Below, piece by piece: positions 33,873 to 46,200 of a DNA stretch of 64,000 nucleotides. The DNA is taken from assembly GCF_020740795.1 (NCBI RefSeq), contig NC_067301.1:2294001-2358000 (forward strand), given 5' to 3'. The DNA is from Apus apus. Its lineage: Eukaryota > Chordata > Aves > Apodiformes > Apodidae. Position 1 is the first letter of the stretch. Each line of letters opens with the position of its first letter. A program made the translations under genes and the position numbers. The notes below the pieces were generated by a model. The model did not search any database and was not told the DNA's origin. It was given only the letters and a program-made list of their open reading frames with translations.

Positions 33873-33878
33873 TTTAAT
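33873..33878 (-). terminator. VWA1: Possible VWA1 polyadenylation signal (ATTAAA)
   Basis: ATTAAA on the gene strand about 340 bases past the predicted stop. It depends on the uncertain last exon. Confidence 0.3.
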
Positions 33879-34214
33879 AAATAGGGAACAGGCAGCCAGC
33901 AAGAAACAGTGAGGATTCATCCCTTCTTGGCCCTTTAGTTGTTACTGGGCAGGAGTATTTCTATAGAAGAGGGGACAGATTTGGGACCTGGGAGTCAGAT
34001 GGGTTGTTCCAGCCCAGGCAAAGCTTTAAGCTTTGGGAGATCTTGGCTGAGGAGAGGCTGTAGGTTTGACAACTGGGACACCTCAACGGGCAGTGCAGGC
34101 TGGGAGATGATCTGTGAGCTTTGTGGTTTCCTCCTCTGACCCTTCCATTTTGTCCAAGTCTTTGCCCCAGCAGGATTCCTTGCCTTGCCAGGCATCAGTT
34201 CACTCCCAAGTCTG

Positions 34215-34255
34215 TCATGCCCTCCGTCTGTGCTTGTATCCTTGGGCCTCTGTGG
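34215..34255 (-). CDS. VWA1: VWA1 exon 6, short basic C-terminus (predicted)
   Basis: A strong pyrimidine tract ending CCTCCCCAG precedes 34255. In the required phase the exon completes an Ala codon and reads TEAQGYKHRRRA, then TGA at 34217-34215. The call rests on acceptor quality, phase and distance alone. A different last exon further downstream cannot be excluded. Confidence 0.5.
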
Positions 34256-37200
34256 CTGGGGAGGACACAAAAATATCATGTCAGCCTTATCCACCCAGTG
34301 TCCAAGCGGGACTGAGCCCCAGACCTTCCCGGGGTGCTGCAGGGAGGGAGGCAGAGCAGCCCTGCCCGCCGAGCTGTGCTCAGGAGTTGGAAAGTCAAGG
34401 GCAGCCGGGAATTTACATGACTTGTCAAGAGCCCTCCCAATGCCCGAGCCAGCTTTTAGCAGCCTCCCCAGCCTCCTGTCCGCAGGCAGCTGCAGGGCTG
34501 TCCCCCCGGCACCTTCCCCTCGCCTGCCCGCGGCGGCGGAGCCCGCGGGAGGAGCCTCGCCCCGCACAACGGGAGCAGCGCTCGTCCCGTCGGGGCTGGC
34601 GGCCGCGGGGAAGCCCGGTCGGCAGCGCAGCTGGGGAGCACGGAGCATTTCAGCCACGAGGGCTCCTCTCTGCCGGCTCTGCAGCCCCCCAGGGCTCCTC
34701 GGGACGCTCCTCGGGACGCTCCTCGGGACGCTCCCGGCCCCAGCCCAGCTCACCTGGCTGCAGGTGCGCGGTGCGGCACAGCCCCTGCCCTGCCCGCTGC
34801 CGGTACACGGGCCTCACACACACTCGGCTGGTGGTTCCTGCAGGCAGGTCAGTGAGGAGCACGCTGTGGACCTGAGGGGAGACACTGATGACAGACACGG
34901 GGCCAGTTTGTCGCCGGCATCTGACTCGGTAGCCCAGGACGTTCCCGGGCGCCGCGTCCCAGGAGGCTCTGAGGGTGCTGGGGCCCACGTCCTCGAAGCG
35001 GAGGTGTCTGACCCTGGAGCCCTCTGCAGAAAGGAGATCTCTGTCACTCGGAGCCTCCTGGCTGGGCTGGTCCTTACCCAGCTTCCCCCCTGCCCCCTGG
35101 GGGGCTTGCTGGGCAGGGGCTGCCTCCCCAGCCCGTTCTTGCTCCGCGGCGCAGACGCAACAGCCCCTCACTCCGCCTCTCCTCGCTGGAGGAGCTCAGC
35201 CTAATTAGTCCTTAATTTGTCCTGCTACCAGCACAAAATGCTTTTGCTGGCCGTGTCAGGCTCTGCCCACCCCTCACCCCCTCAGCTGCTGACATTCTCG
35301 GAGCTCCCCACTCCCAAGTCCTGGTCAGAGCTTGGGTTTGTTTCCTGAAGTATCTCTACAAGCACCTCTGCAGAGCAGAAGCTTCTGCTGCTGAAATTCC
35401 CACCCTCCTGATGCTAAATCACACCAAAGCCCTGGCCTCAGGAGACAGGAGGGAAAAGGAGTCTCCTTTCTTCTTGGGGGAGATGCAGGGACCTCCAAGC
35501 CCGTTCTGCACAGTCAGACTGCCTGTGTCTGGTTTTCTTTCAGATGCCTCCTGGACCTGGTGATCCTGATGTGCACCATGTGCTGCTCAGCAGACCCTCA
35601 GCTCTGCCCTCCTCTCCTCCCTTCCCTGTGCCCAGGCTGACCAAGTCCTCTGCCTTCACCCAGGGGCAGATGATGTGTACAGAGAACCAGGTTCACTTCA
35701 GAGGCCCCTTGTGCCCTCAGAGCTTCCCAGCAGCAGAGCCCTGCTCCTCACCTCCCTGAGTGCAGGCTTTGGCCGACAGGGATTTCTCCATCCCTGATTT
35801 GTAGATGGCAGTCACTGTCACCAGGTAGGTTGTGTTGGGTGCCAGGTTCTCCACCAAAGTGCCATTGTGCTCCCCATCCACCTGCAGCAGCTCCACTGAG
35901 TTCCCAGGGAGTGGTCCATACAGGATCTGATAGCCCACCACGCTCTCCAGCCGAGGAGCCCAACTGACATGGAAGCTGTGTGGCCCAGACTCGGAGATGA
36001 GAACCTGAGCTGGGCTTATCTCCTCTGGAAGCAACAGAAAAAGGTGTGAATGAGCATGTAATTCAAGAACATGAAGCCTCAGCACCCTGGAGAACCCCTT
36101 GGTCATGACTGTGTGTGTTTTACCTGCCGGGGTAGTGACCCTTGTGGTCTGGGGAGGGAAGTAGTGGATGTTGGATTCAGGAATGAGAGCCACCTCATAA
36201 GTAGTTTCTGGTGCCAGGTTGCTGAGCACAAAGCTTGTGTGAGCCCCAGACACCTGCTTTGTCCTCTTCCTTGCTAGATCATCTGTCGGGGCATACTCAA
36301 GGGTGTAGTAGCCAGTTTCTTGGGAGAGGAGCTTGGGCCACATCAGCTGGAAGCTGCTTGAGGTGACATCCACTGCGTGGAGCCGATTTGCTTGGATAAC
36401 ATCTGGAAGCAGAACAGTAGCAAGAAATCACTGCTGGCACCATCACTCAGAACACGGCCCTCCTGGAATACAGGCCCTTCAGGTGGGAGATGCAGCCTAC
36501 AGCACCCCTGGGTGACAGCTGAGGACACCGAGGTGCAGCTGAGCCCCTTCACAGCAGCTCAGTGAGCCAGACCCTCCTGGGAAGGTTCAGAAGCAGAAAA
36601 CTCAGACCTTGAGGCCAAGCATAAAGCTGAGAAGAAACCACAAGTCAGTGGAGGCAGCAATATTGGGGCTTTCCCAGCACTCCTGCCTCTCAGACAAGAC
36701 CCTTTTGCTGAGCAAAGGAAAAGTGTGTGTCCCAGCTGGTGTTTTGGGACCACTGCCCAGGTATGTCTGGGCACAAGAGGCTTCAGCTGGAACACACCAC
36801 TGCACCTTGTCCCTGGGCATCTCCAGCCTCAAGCCAGTTTGCCACAAGCCTCCAAGCTGCTCTACAAAGCCCTGGCTTTCCCTCCCCATTCTCTGCCTTG
36901 TCCTCAGGCCGAATGGTGCTGTGATCTGCTGTGACAGAGGCACAGGAGGGACCATGTCCCTGCCCACCCAAGCCTGCCCTGTGCCACCAAGAATGAATCT
37001 GGAGCAGTCCAGCAAGTTCTGGGCAGCTGCTGCAGCCCAACAGCTGTGTGGGAGTTACCATGCCTGGCCGAACAGGCAGGTCCCACACTCAGCAAGACAT
37101 CACCACCTGCTTGAGGTGGCAGCAGCAAGTGGCACTGCCTGTGCCTGCAGACAGACCCTGGGCATCCAGGTCCCGGAACTCCTGGGGTCAGCTCATCCCG

Positions 37201-40200
37201 GGCTCCCTCTGGAAAGCACCTACCAGTGAAACCAAACCACTACGTCTTGTCATGTGGGTGGAGCAGCCCAGGGGGTGAAGAAAGACCTTTCTCCCTGCTC
37301 TCTGCCTGTACCCAGTGGCCAGGAAGGAGGGGCAGCAACTGGGGACTTGGGCAGCAACTGGGGACTTGAGCAGCACTCGCCGCGCCGGCCGCATTCATCC
37401 CGGCTGAAGTCACTCCCCGCCGTGTTCCACAGAGCTCCATTGTCCTGTGACATTCAGCACTCAGACCCACTCTTGTGCCATCTCGCCTCTCTCTCCCCCT
37501 GCACAGAGGCTCCTCTTCAAGGCTCTGCTACCTTTGAGTCCCAGACCCCAAGGGTCAGCCACCAAGACCTCTTCTGGCGCTTGGCGCTCCCCCGGCTTCC
37601 GCTGCTACTTGACCCTTCTGACACGTGTGGTCTCCTGAGCCCATCTGGGGCAGAATTCCACTGTTCTCTGCTCTTCCAGAGGGGTGGGAACACACAGGAC
37701 TTTGTTTCTAGCTCTGGGGAAGTGGCAGACGAAGGCATAAAGATGCTCTTTTTATTAGAAATCAAAAGAAAGACGTGGCACAGCACCCTGAGCCCTAGAG
37801 ATGTGCATTTCTCTGCCTGGAACCTTGGGAGCTTCCCCCACCCGAATTCAGCAGGTTCAGTTTTCCCTCTGAGCTGCCCTTTGGCTCTCCCAGGGGACCA
37901 GGAATGTTTCCCTCCCCTATGCCCTTTCCCATCCTCACAGGCTGCCAGCCAGGATCTCTCCAGCCCCTTGGAGGGCAGCTCTTCTGCGAGCCCCGTGGCT
38001 ACCAGTGGCCAAGCCAGAAAGGAACAGGGGACAGAGGAAAGGCTTAAAGCACCAAAAAGCCCTGCCAAAAGCTCAGGGGATGGGAAGAAGTGAGCCTGGG
38101 GGCAGGAACCAGGGACACTGGGAAGAAATGGGGCAGAGGGAAGTGCCAGGAGGCAGCACCTGAGGGACCTGCTGCCGGGAGCCCCAGCAAAGGGCTCTGC
38201 CTCTTGGTGCCAGGTTGGAGATGCCTTGGGCATGGAAAGAGGGCAATAAGCCCTGGAAAATAGATGCCCACACTGTGCTTCTCAGCCCCTCCTTGTTCCC
38301 AGGGGGAAGCAGCAAGTTCATCTCCTGTATTAGCCCCTGGGAAGTGGCTGATGCTTTGTGGCTGCTGGGCAGGTGGGCTCCTGCAGAACTTGGCTCAGGA
38401 GGTGGTGCCAAAGGATGAAACAAGTCAGAGCTGCCAGTTCAACAGGCTGAGCAGAGAGCAAGTGGATGCAAGCACAGAACCTGGTGTCATCTCAAAGGAA
38501 TCTGTTGTTTTCATAGCACTCCAAGGTCCTTCCCCAGAGGGACAGCACCAAACACCATCTATGAGGAAATAATAAATAAGATACAAAGGAAGAAGCTTGA
38601 GCTGGAGTCCAGCTGTGAGATTGAACTGGTCCATGGAGGGTTCTCAGCCCACCTGAGACAACAGCAACTTGGTAGCCAGGGACTGGGTCTCTGGAGCAGG
38701 AATGAAACACCCCATTCCAGGACAGGAGGAAGAGGGAGGAGAGAACTCTCGACAAAGCTCCTTTGTGCACCTACAAAAGGCTTTTAAAAAGCAGTAGCAA
38801 GAGATGAAGATAAGATAGCAGTGATAATGAAACTAGTCTGAGCTTTTCCAGAGTTGGAAAGGGGAAATTTCTGCCTGCCAAGGATCCTGTCTGTCCCTGC
38901 TCTCCCAGGGGCCAGAAGCAGGGAGGGTGGTGCTGAGAGCTGCCTTCTCCAGGCAGGGAAAAGTGGACACGTGTGGCTTTATTAAGGATGACTCAGGTGA
39001 TGTTCCCAACATATGGTTTTGGCTTAAAGCACCAGCACCTGGATTCATGTGGGAATCTCACCTTCCACTAGAAACTTCTAGAGCTGGTGGATGCACAGAA
39101 TCCTGCCCTCAGGCACAGCAGAGTGTTTTTGACCTCTGCAGATCTTGTGATCTTCAAGACAATCTTGTGCTGCAAGGATATGCAGGTGACTTCTCATTTT
39201 GGGAAGCTATTTGATACCAGCTGGATTCAGAATGCACTAGAAGCTGGAACAGCCACTTGGAATGAACCATCTGGGGGGTTGTGTGGTGCCTGGTAGAGTA
39301 GAAGGCCTCTTGGGACTGCCCCATGCTCCAACAGCAGAGGTGTGGAGGGAGGACAACATGGTCCCTGTGTGTGTTTTTTTTCAATGACCACAGCTGGAAA
39401 GAGGAAGAAAGTGCTGGATCCAGAGGATTCTGTGGAAAGGGTTACTCAGACATTCCGAAGGCAGCTCAAACCACCCAGCACAACAGAAGCCAAATGGGGA
39501 ATTAAAGCAGGATTTCCAATGGAGAGAGAACCTCTAGAAAACGAGTGGAAAGTCTGCAAAGTCATAGGAACTCCCTCAGCTTCCCAAACAAACCCAGAGG
39601 CATCTGGGAGGCTGAAGCCAACCCCCTGCTTGGCAACTCCCACCGTGGTGGCACCCGGGGCTGCCAAAAGGACACCTTGGGGCAGGCAGATTAGCCTGAG
39701 ACATTCCTCTTGGCCTCCAAATGCCTGTCTCCTGGTTCAGATGACAGCTTTGGGTCTCCTCAGACCCTTGCCTGGATGCTTTTAAAAAAACAGAGCTGCT
39801 GAAAACCCCCCTCTGCTGCCTGTCCCTGCTGCCTGTCCCTGCTGCCTTAAAAGCCTGGGTTCATGCTTGGACCTGCAGCATTGTGAACAAAGTGCCTCAT
39901 CGTGTGAAGGCAGCAGCTGTGGGTCAGGAGGACCATCCATTCTGGGGGATTCTCACATTACCTGCCCTGAGGAGCCCCATCCAGCCCTGTTGCAAACCCC
40001 CAGCCCCACTGTACCTAGGATAGCACCTCGGAGCTCCTCTGTGATGATGGGCAGGTCGTCCACATCCACGAAGTGCAGGTGCTTCTCAGGAGGCTGGCTG
40101 GCAGCAGCAGAGAGCTCCAGGTAACTCCCCCGCCCCGTGCTGACAATGAAGACTGTCACTCCCATGTCCTTCAGGAGCTGCATGGGTTCCGAGATGTCAT

Positions 40201-43200
40201 CAGTGGAGAAACCATCTGTCACCCAAACCAGCACCTTGGGCACATCTGGTCGGGCACCAGCTTCAGCACTGAAGAACTTCTCCTTGGCAAAGGAGAGGGC
40301 TTTGCCCGTGTTAGTGTCACCCATGAGCTGCTGGGTGTCCCGGATGGCTTGTTGCAGGGTCCCACTGGACTGGTACTGGTCAAAAGGGAACTCCATGGTG
40401 GGCGTAGTGCTGATGTGGATGATGCTGGTCTGGACATCTTTGGGGCCAAAGCTGAAAGGTCGCACAAGGTCCCACATGAATTCCTTGACTCTGGAAAACT
40501 CATAGTAGGAGACGCTGCCAGAGCTGTCCAGCAGGAAGAGGAGGTCCCCCTCGGAGTTGGAGCTGGACATCTGAGGACCTAAGCAAGGAAAGAGAGAGAG
40601 AGAGGTGGGTTAGTGAGATGGTGTGAGCCCATCCCTGCACAGACATCTGCCAGGAAACCTTGCTGGTCTTGTGCCTGGCCCCAGAATTCCCTGAGAATGT
40701 TGCTGGATCCTCCAGCTGAATGGCAGGATTGTGACCTGCACTGGATTGTTTGTCTCCTGCTGCTTGCTTTGGGTTCAGCCTCAGTTTGGGATGTCACAGC
40801 TGCTGATGCAGGTGCTGCACAAGGAGGTCACTGCAAGGAGCCCACCCCGCAGCTGAGAGACCTGCAAAGGTGGAGTTGGAGCATCTGGGTGACAGAGCAC
40901 AGGGAGGAAGAACAGCAGCTACTTTTTGTTCCTCCTTTGCATTCACTTGCCCGATCCTTGGATGGCCAGAACAGCCTCCGTGTCTCAGAGCAAAAAGCCA
41001 GTCTTGGGAGAGGAGAGGCAGGCCAAAAGGCTGCAGAACTGGGATCAAACACACCTAGAGATGGCCTGGAGCTGGCACTGCAGGAGCAGTGGGAGCCCTG
41101 GCTCCTGAGCACTCCTCACACTCCCCCAGCCCCTGCCAGCCCTGCACCACCCTACAAACCTCCCGAGAGCCTTTCCAGGCACAGGTTATTAACCCAACAC
41201 AGAGAAACTGAAAAGTGGGAAGAGGCAGGAGTTCCAGCACAGGACTCAGGGTAGAGCCAAAAGTCCAACCCACAGCTCCTGGATCCTGCTCTCACTTGCT
41301 GCAGAAGCAAATGGCTCTGAGCTGGCCCAGCTTGCACTGACACCTCTGGTTGCACAACTCCAGGCTGATCCTCAGGACTTTCTGCTCCAGGCTAGAAGTG
41401 GACCTGTTCCAGGAGCTGGGAACATTCCTCACCAGCCTGAGCCAGCAGGTCAGCTGTGCCCTGTGCCAGGGAGCAGCCTCTGCCACCCAGAGCTGCTGCT
41501 CCAGGTTAATGTGCATCACTCCCAGGAAAAGGGGAAAACTGTGGGTGGCGAGAGCCAGACTTGGCAACTGCCAAGGTCAGGAGCAACTTCTGGGTCTGGA
41601 ACAGCTTGCAGGTTTATCTCATCTGAAGACAATGGCAATGCCTGGAAGAAAAACGAGCTGTATGTGGAAAAGGATGAAATGATAAAGCAACTTGATGAGA
41701 AAACCTGCTGGCTCTGCTCCCCTTGGAGCAGTGGCTGCTCCTCAGGACTGGCTGCCTCCGGGTTCCGGGGCCACAGTCCATGCAGGGCTGGGCAGAAAAG
41801 CTCCCTGATTTACACCACTGCTGGCAGGGAAGCCTGGAGTGGAGGGACTCCTCCCTAGATCGCTTTATAAAAAGCTGGCCAACGTGATGTTTTCTTGCTT
41901 TTCTGAACACATCCTGACCTCCTTTCCCAGGCAGCCACAGCAACAGCACCTCAAAAGGCTCTGGGACAAGATGTCTGGGAAAGGGCCCCACTAGTGCAGA
42001 GAGGTGCTACGTGTCAGGGTGAACATGCTTCTGAGGGTGGGGCCTGGAGTCCCACTCCATTTGACCCATTTTCTTACTGTTTCAGTTAAGCTGCTGTGTG
42101 GGAAGCACAAACACACAGGGGACTCCTCCTTCCACCACTCTTGGAGTTTTACAATAGCTGAAATACCAATAATGAAGCTGGAATTCTTTTCAGCACCATC
42201 CTGCTTTCTGACAGCTTTGGAGGTGCAAGAAGGGAGAAAAAGCCTCGGGCCAGAGATTCCTGCCTGCCCTTTTGGGCTCCTCCATCAGTGAAGGGATGAG
42301 GGAGGTGGGGATGCTGAGCAGCTGAGTGCCAGAGCCTCGTGTGGGAGCCAAAACCAGCAGGCAGCAGACAGCTGAATGGAAAGGCTCCCACAGAATTAGC
42401 TGCTCCAAGGAGACAGCTCATGCAAACAGTTCTGCCCCTGCAGAAAGCCCAGGGATGGCAACAGGGCTGGCAGGGAGGAGCAGGGGGCTGCTGGGGCATT
42501 GCTCCAAGGGGCAGAGATGAGATGGCAAAACTGGGGACTGAAGGGGCACGTGTGAGTCAGGGGCACCTGCAGCTCAGGTGTGCACGGGAGCACCAGGGTG
42601 CTCACACACACTGTCAGCAGGCACGGGAACAGGAGGCCGAGGCAGCACAGGAACTGCTCTCCCAAAGCAGGTGCTGCTGAGAGGGCAGAGGCAAATCCAC
42701 CCCGTGATGAAACTACAGGAGAAATCAGAAGGAGCCTTCAGAAACGGAGAACACCAAAATTACCTGGAGGTGACCAAGCAGGAGATGCCAGGAGGAGGCA
42801 GGGGTGGGACCTGTGAGGGACATGGATTGCAGCCAGCTCTGCGTGACCCAGCCCTTGCTGCAGACACACACACCCAGAAACTTGGCACTCAGAGCTGGGC
42901 AGAAAATAAGAGTGAAGTCCAGAAAGCCTCCCTGCATGCCCACAGCAACGTGCAGTTTCATCACCACATCACCCAGCAGAGCTGAACCTCTGACCTGCAG
43001 GTCCTGCCATGGGTTCCTAGAGCTCCCTGCCCACCACGGGTGTTCCAGCAGGGCAGAGCAACAAGGGCTTGGTTTAGAGCTTCTGGCTGCATGAAGACAG
43101 CTGAGCACACGTAGCCACAGCTCTGTGCTTTCCCCTCCCCTGGAAGAAGTACAAGCCACCTACTTGGCTGGCAAGCCACAGGGAGAGGTCTTGGCATCAG

Positions 43201-46200
43201 GATTGCCTCCTCCCAGGAGGAAAGTGTTTCTCTTCCTCCCCTCTGCTCCTCACCAGCCTGAGGAGTGCCACTCTTCTCCTCAGCCTTGCAACAAACAGCT
43301 GTGAAATCCTCTGGCCCTGGCAGGGCAGGGATCAGTGACCAAAGGACTCTCCAAAGAGGATCAGATGGTGCACCCTGCGAGGGGAGCTCAGCGTGTCCCC
43401 CGAGGGGTGGGTGGAAGCAGCTCCCCCCTGCCTGCTGTGCAGAGAGGGACATCAGCAGAGAGTCAGAAACCAAGCCCTTGCCAAATGGCACTTCTCTCTG
43501 TACCCTGCAGCTCTGGGGCTTCAGGAGAGCTGGCAAAATGTTAACCTCCTGGAAAGCACTGGCTGACAACAACTGGTTAGCAACTGGTTAACAACAGCAA
43601 GAGCTGCACTGGTGGGCAGGTAGGTATTTTGGAGCTGAAGGGATTGTCTGTGGGTGGAGCAGAGGCTAGTCCTTCACACAGGGAAATACCATCTCAGTTA
43701 CCTCCACTTAACACTCAGCCCTGCGTGGGATGGAAACAAATCCCTCCCGTTTAGACTTTCTTGGCAGAAATGATCCATTAAAAAAATCCAGATGGGGGAT
43801 CTCACTCCGTCAGGAGCGTGGCAACGCTTACCAAGTGGCTGGACACTCCAGCCTCCTTCCCTTCAGGTTTAGGTTTTCAATTCCCTCATCCTTCTTCCTG
43901 CTCTTTGTCCTCCATCCAGCACAAACATGCCACCCGTGCCAGAGGTGGAGCTGCGGGTTCAGGGCCAGTAAATCCTGCCTGATGCAACCAGCTGCTGTTT
44001 TCAGGCTGTTTCTTCACTTTACAGCACAAGAAGATTGGCTGCTTTGGCAAGATGCCGAGTGAGGATTCCTCCCTTTCGGGGGGATTCTGAGAGAAGGGGC
44101 ACCCATTAACACCTCCCTGCCCCCCTGAACTGTCAGGCTTTTGCTCCTGAAGAGCTGAGGAACAGCTCTGAGGACCTCCTGCCATTGCTGCTCTGGTGCT
44201 TCAGTCCAGGGAAGAGCAGAGGACACAGGGCAGCATCCTGTCATGCAGGGTTTTGAAGGGGTCAAAATGGGAGCAAAGTGGAGTCCCAGTGCTGCCTCAT
44301 CAAGCACTTGGCTTTTCCAGGAGAAAAGCAGCTGCTCAGACTTCCCTGTCTCACACCAAGATACTGACAGGAGACATCCACTCCCAGAGGTCCCTGAGCT
44401 CTTGGCTGGGACCTGAACACGTCTGATTTACATGGGACCTGGAACTTGGACCTGAACACATGCCTGATTTACATGGGACCTGGAACTCATAGAGTATAAA
44501 GAATTTAACAGCCAAAAGAAGATCATGTCCTGTCTTGGTTAACTATGTTTTAAATTCCATGTTTGTTTTCCTGACTCTCTGTTTGGTCATGCAAGAAAGA
44601 AGAGTTCTGCTCTGAGTGGAGCTGGGTTTGGAGCTGAAGGAGGCAGCTGGTGCTTCCCTGCGGCCCCTTGGGATCACAGTGAGAGGCAGGAGAGCAGCAC
44701 TGCCTCTCCTGGAAAAAGAGAGACCCCACCAAGCCAGCCAGGAGGGGTTCTACACTTAAAACCGTGTCAGAGAGGGGCTGTGCCATGGGAGATGGCTACA
44801 GCCTGTGCCAGGAGCTGAGCCCCACCAAGGAAAATACACTCTTGTGACTAAAAGCCCAAACTGCCTGGGCAGGTTCCAGCTTGCCCATGCCACAGATCCC
44901 AGGCTGGAGGTTGGGAAATGGCCCCTCAGACACATTCCTCTGGCTGGAAGGAAGCTGGGTTGCCATCTCCTGTGATCTCCTCAGGAGTTTCACTATCTCT
45001 GCTGTTTAACTTAGAGCCTCAGGAGTCCCAAATAATGGAATTTCACCAGGTACAGTGATTCAGAGCCCAGCAAGTGCAGAGCCCTCCACAAAGTGCACAG
45101 GGGATGGGGCTGTGTCTTGATTTCTTGCTGCACCCACAGGGACAGCAACAAGCCCCACATTTTCTGCTGATGCTGGTCCAGAGTAACCTGGTAATGATGA
45201 CCTACGTTTCTAGCCCAAAGTCTCCAATGCTCATACTTCACACTGATGCAGAGATCTCTGAATCTGAACCCAAAGAGGAGAGTGGTCATGCAATGCTCTG
45301 CCTTGACTTTGTGCCTTGCTGCACTAAGTCCACAGCCATAGTCCTGGAAAAGCTGATAATTCCTGAGCATTTAGAACCTCTGGCCACCCAGCAGTTTCCT
45401 CACTGTGCCCACTGCAGCTGAGAATAAAGCTACAATCACTCAGATTCAGCCAGGTCCCTAGGAAACAGTCAGGAATCTTCATCCCTGCCTCTCAAACAGC
45501 TCTTGCCATTCTTGGCACACCCCCAGGCAACTGCTAGCCCGCAGCCAGGAGCCCTGCCAGGCTGGCTGTTTGCTCAGGTTGCTGCAGGGAGCCCCGAGGT
45601 CCCCACATCAAAGCTGCTGGGGACGGGCACCCTGCCCACCAGCAGCTCCCTCCTCTCAGCAAGCCCCAGTCAGTGACACCACACACACCCCTCTGCCTCT
45701 GGAGCAAGGCACCGTCCTGCTGGAGAGCCCTGGCTTGCTTTTCCACACACTCTGAGCATTGTTTTCAGCTGGGGAACTGCCACATGCCACATGCCACTCC
45801 CCTGGCAGCAGAAATGCCTGACAATGGCCATAACTGCTGGCTGTGTGGGCATCAATCATTGCAACACCGCCAGAGGCAGGAGTGCCATTCCTGCCACCAA
45901 GGGACAGGATCCAGGACCCTGGAATTGGAGTCCAGCAGTAGACACAGTCTGTCCCGCATGCCAGAAGCACAAGCAGACCCCAGCAGCCTGGGCTGAGGAT
46001 GAGAACCTCCTGCCCAGACAGGCGGGAGGTTCCCGGCTCCTTTCCCACTGGATTACATTTCCCAGGTGCAGTGCAAGGCAGATGCAGGCAGCAGCAGCCC
46101 CGCCGTGAAAGAACAGAACCCTTTTTCCACTTGGCAACACAAGGCAGAACAAAAGTAATTGCATCAGCTTAAGCCTTCTGCCCAGCACTAGTGTGCAGGA

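Larger units (their letters stand above)
36403..40014 (-). other. VWA1: VWA1 intron 2
   Basis: 3.6 kb between the VWA exon and the first FN3 exon. Only small tandem duplications (37331-37371, 39812-39846) seen. Confidence 0.8.

Noticed and set aside
32986-33873. 295-codon minus-strand frame between the two genes, considered as a further VWA1 exon
   Set aside because: No FN3 core, no suitable acceptor in phase, and no similarity to known matrix domains.
41864-41876. TATA-like TTTATAAAAAG
   Set aside because: No start site, coding exon or other promoter feature follows on either strand.
42762-42826. Short ATG frame ending at CTCCAG|GTAATT
   Set aside because: It ends on a whole codon, so it cannot join VWA1 exon 2, and it lacks a clean hydrophobic core.
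43250-43300. Alternative VWA1 first-exon donor (CAGGCTG|GTGAGG) in phase 1
   Set aside because: The upstream frame has no signal peptide. The exon at 46696-46768 is clearly better.
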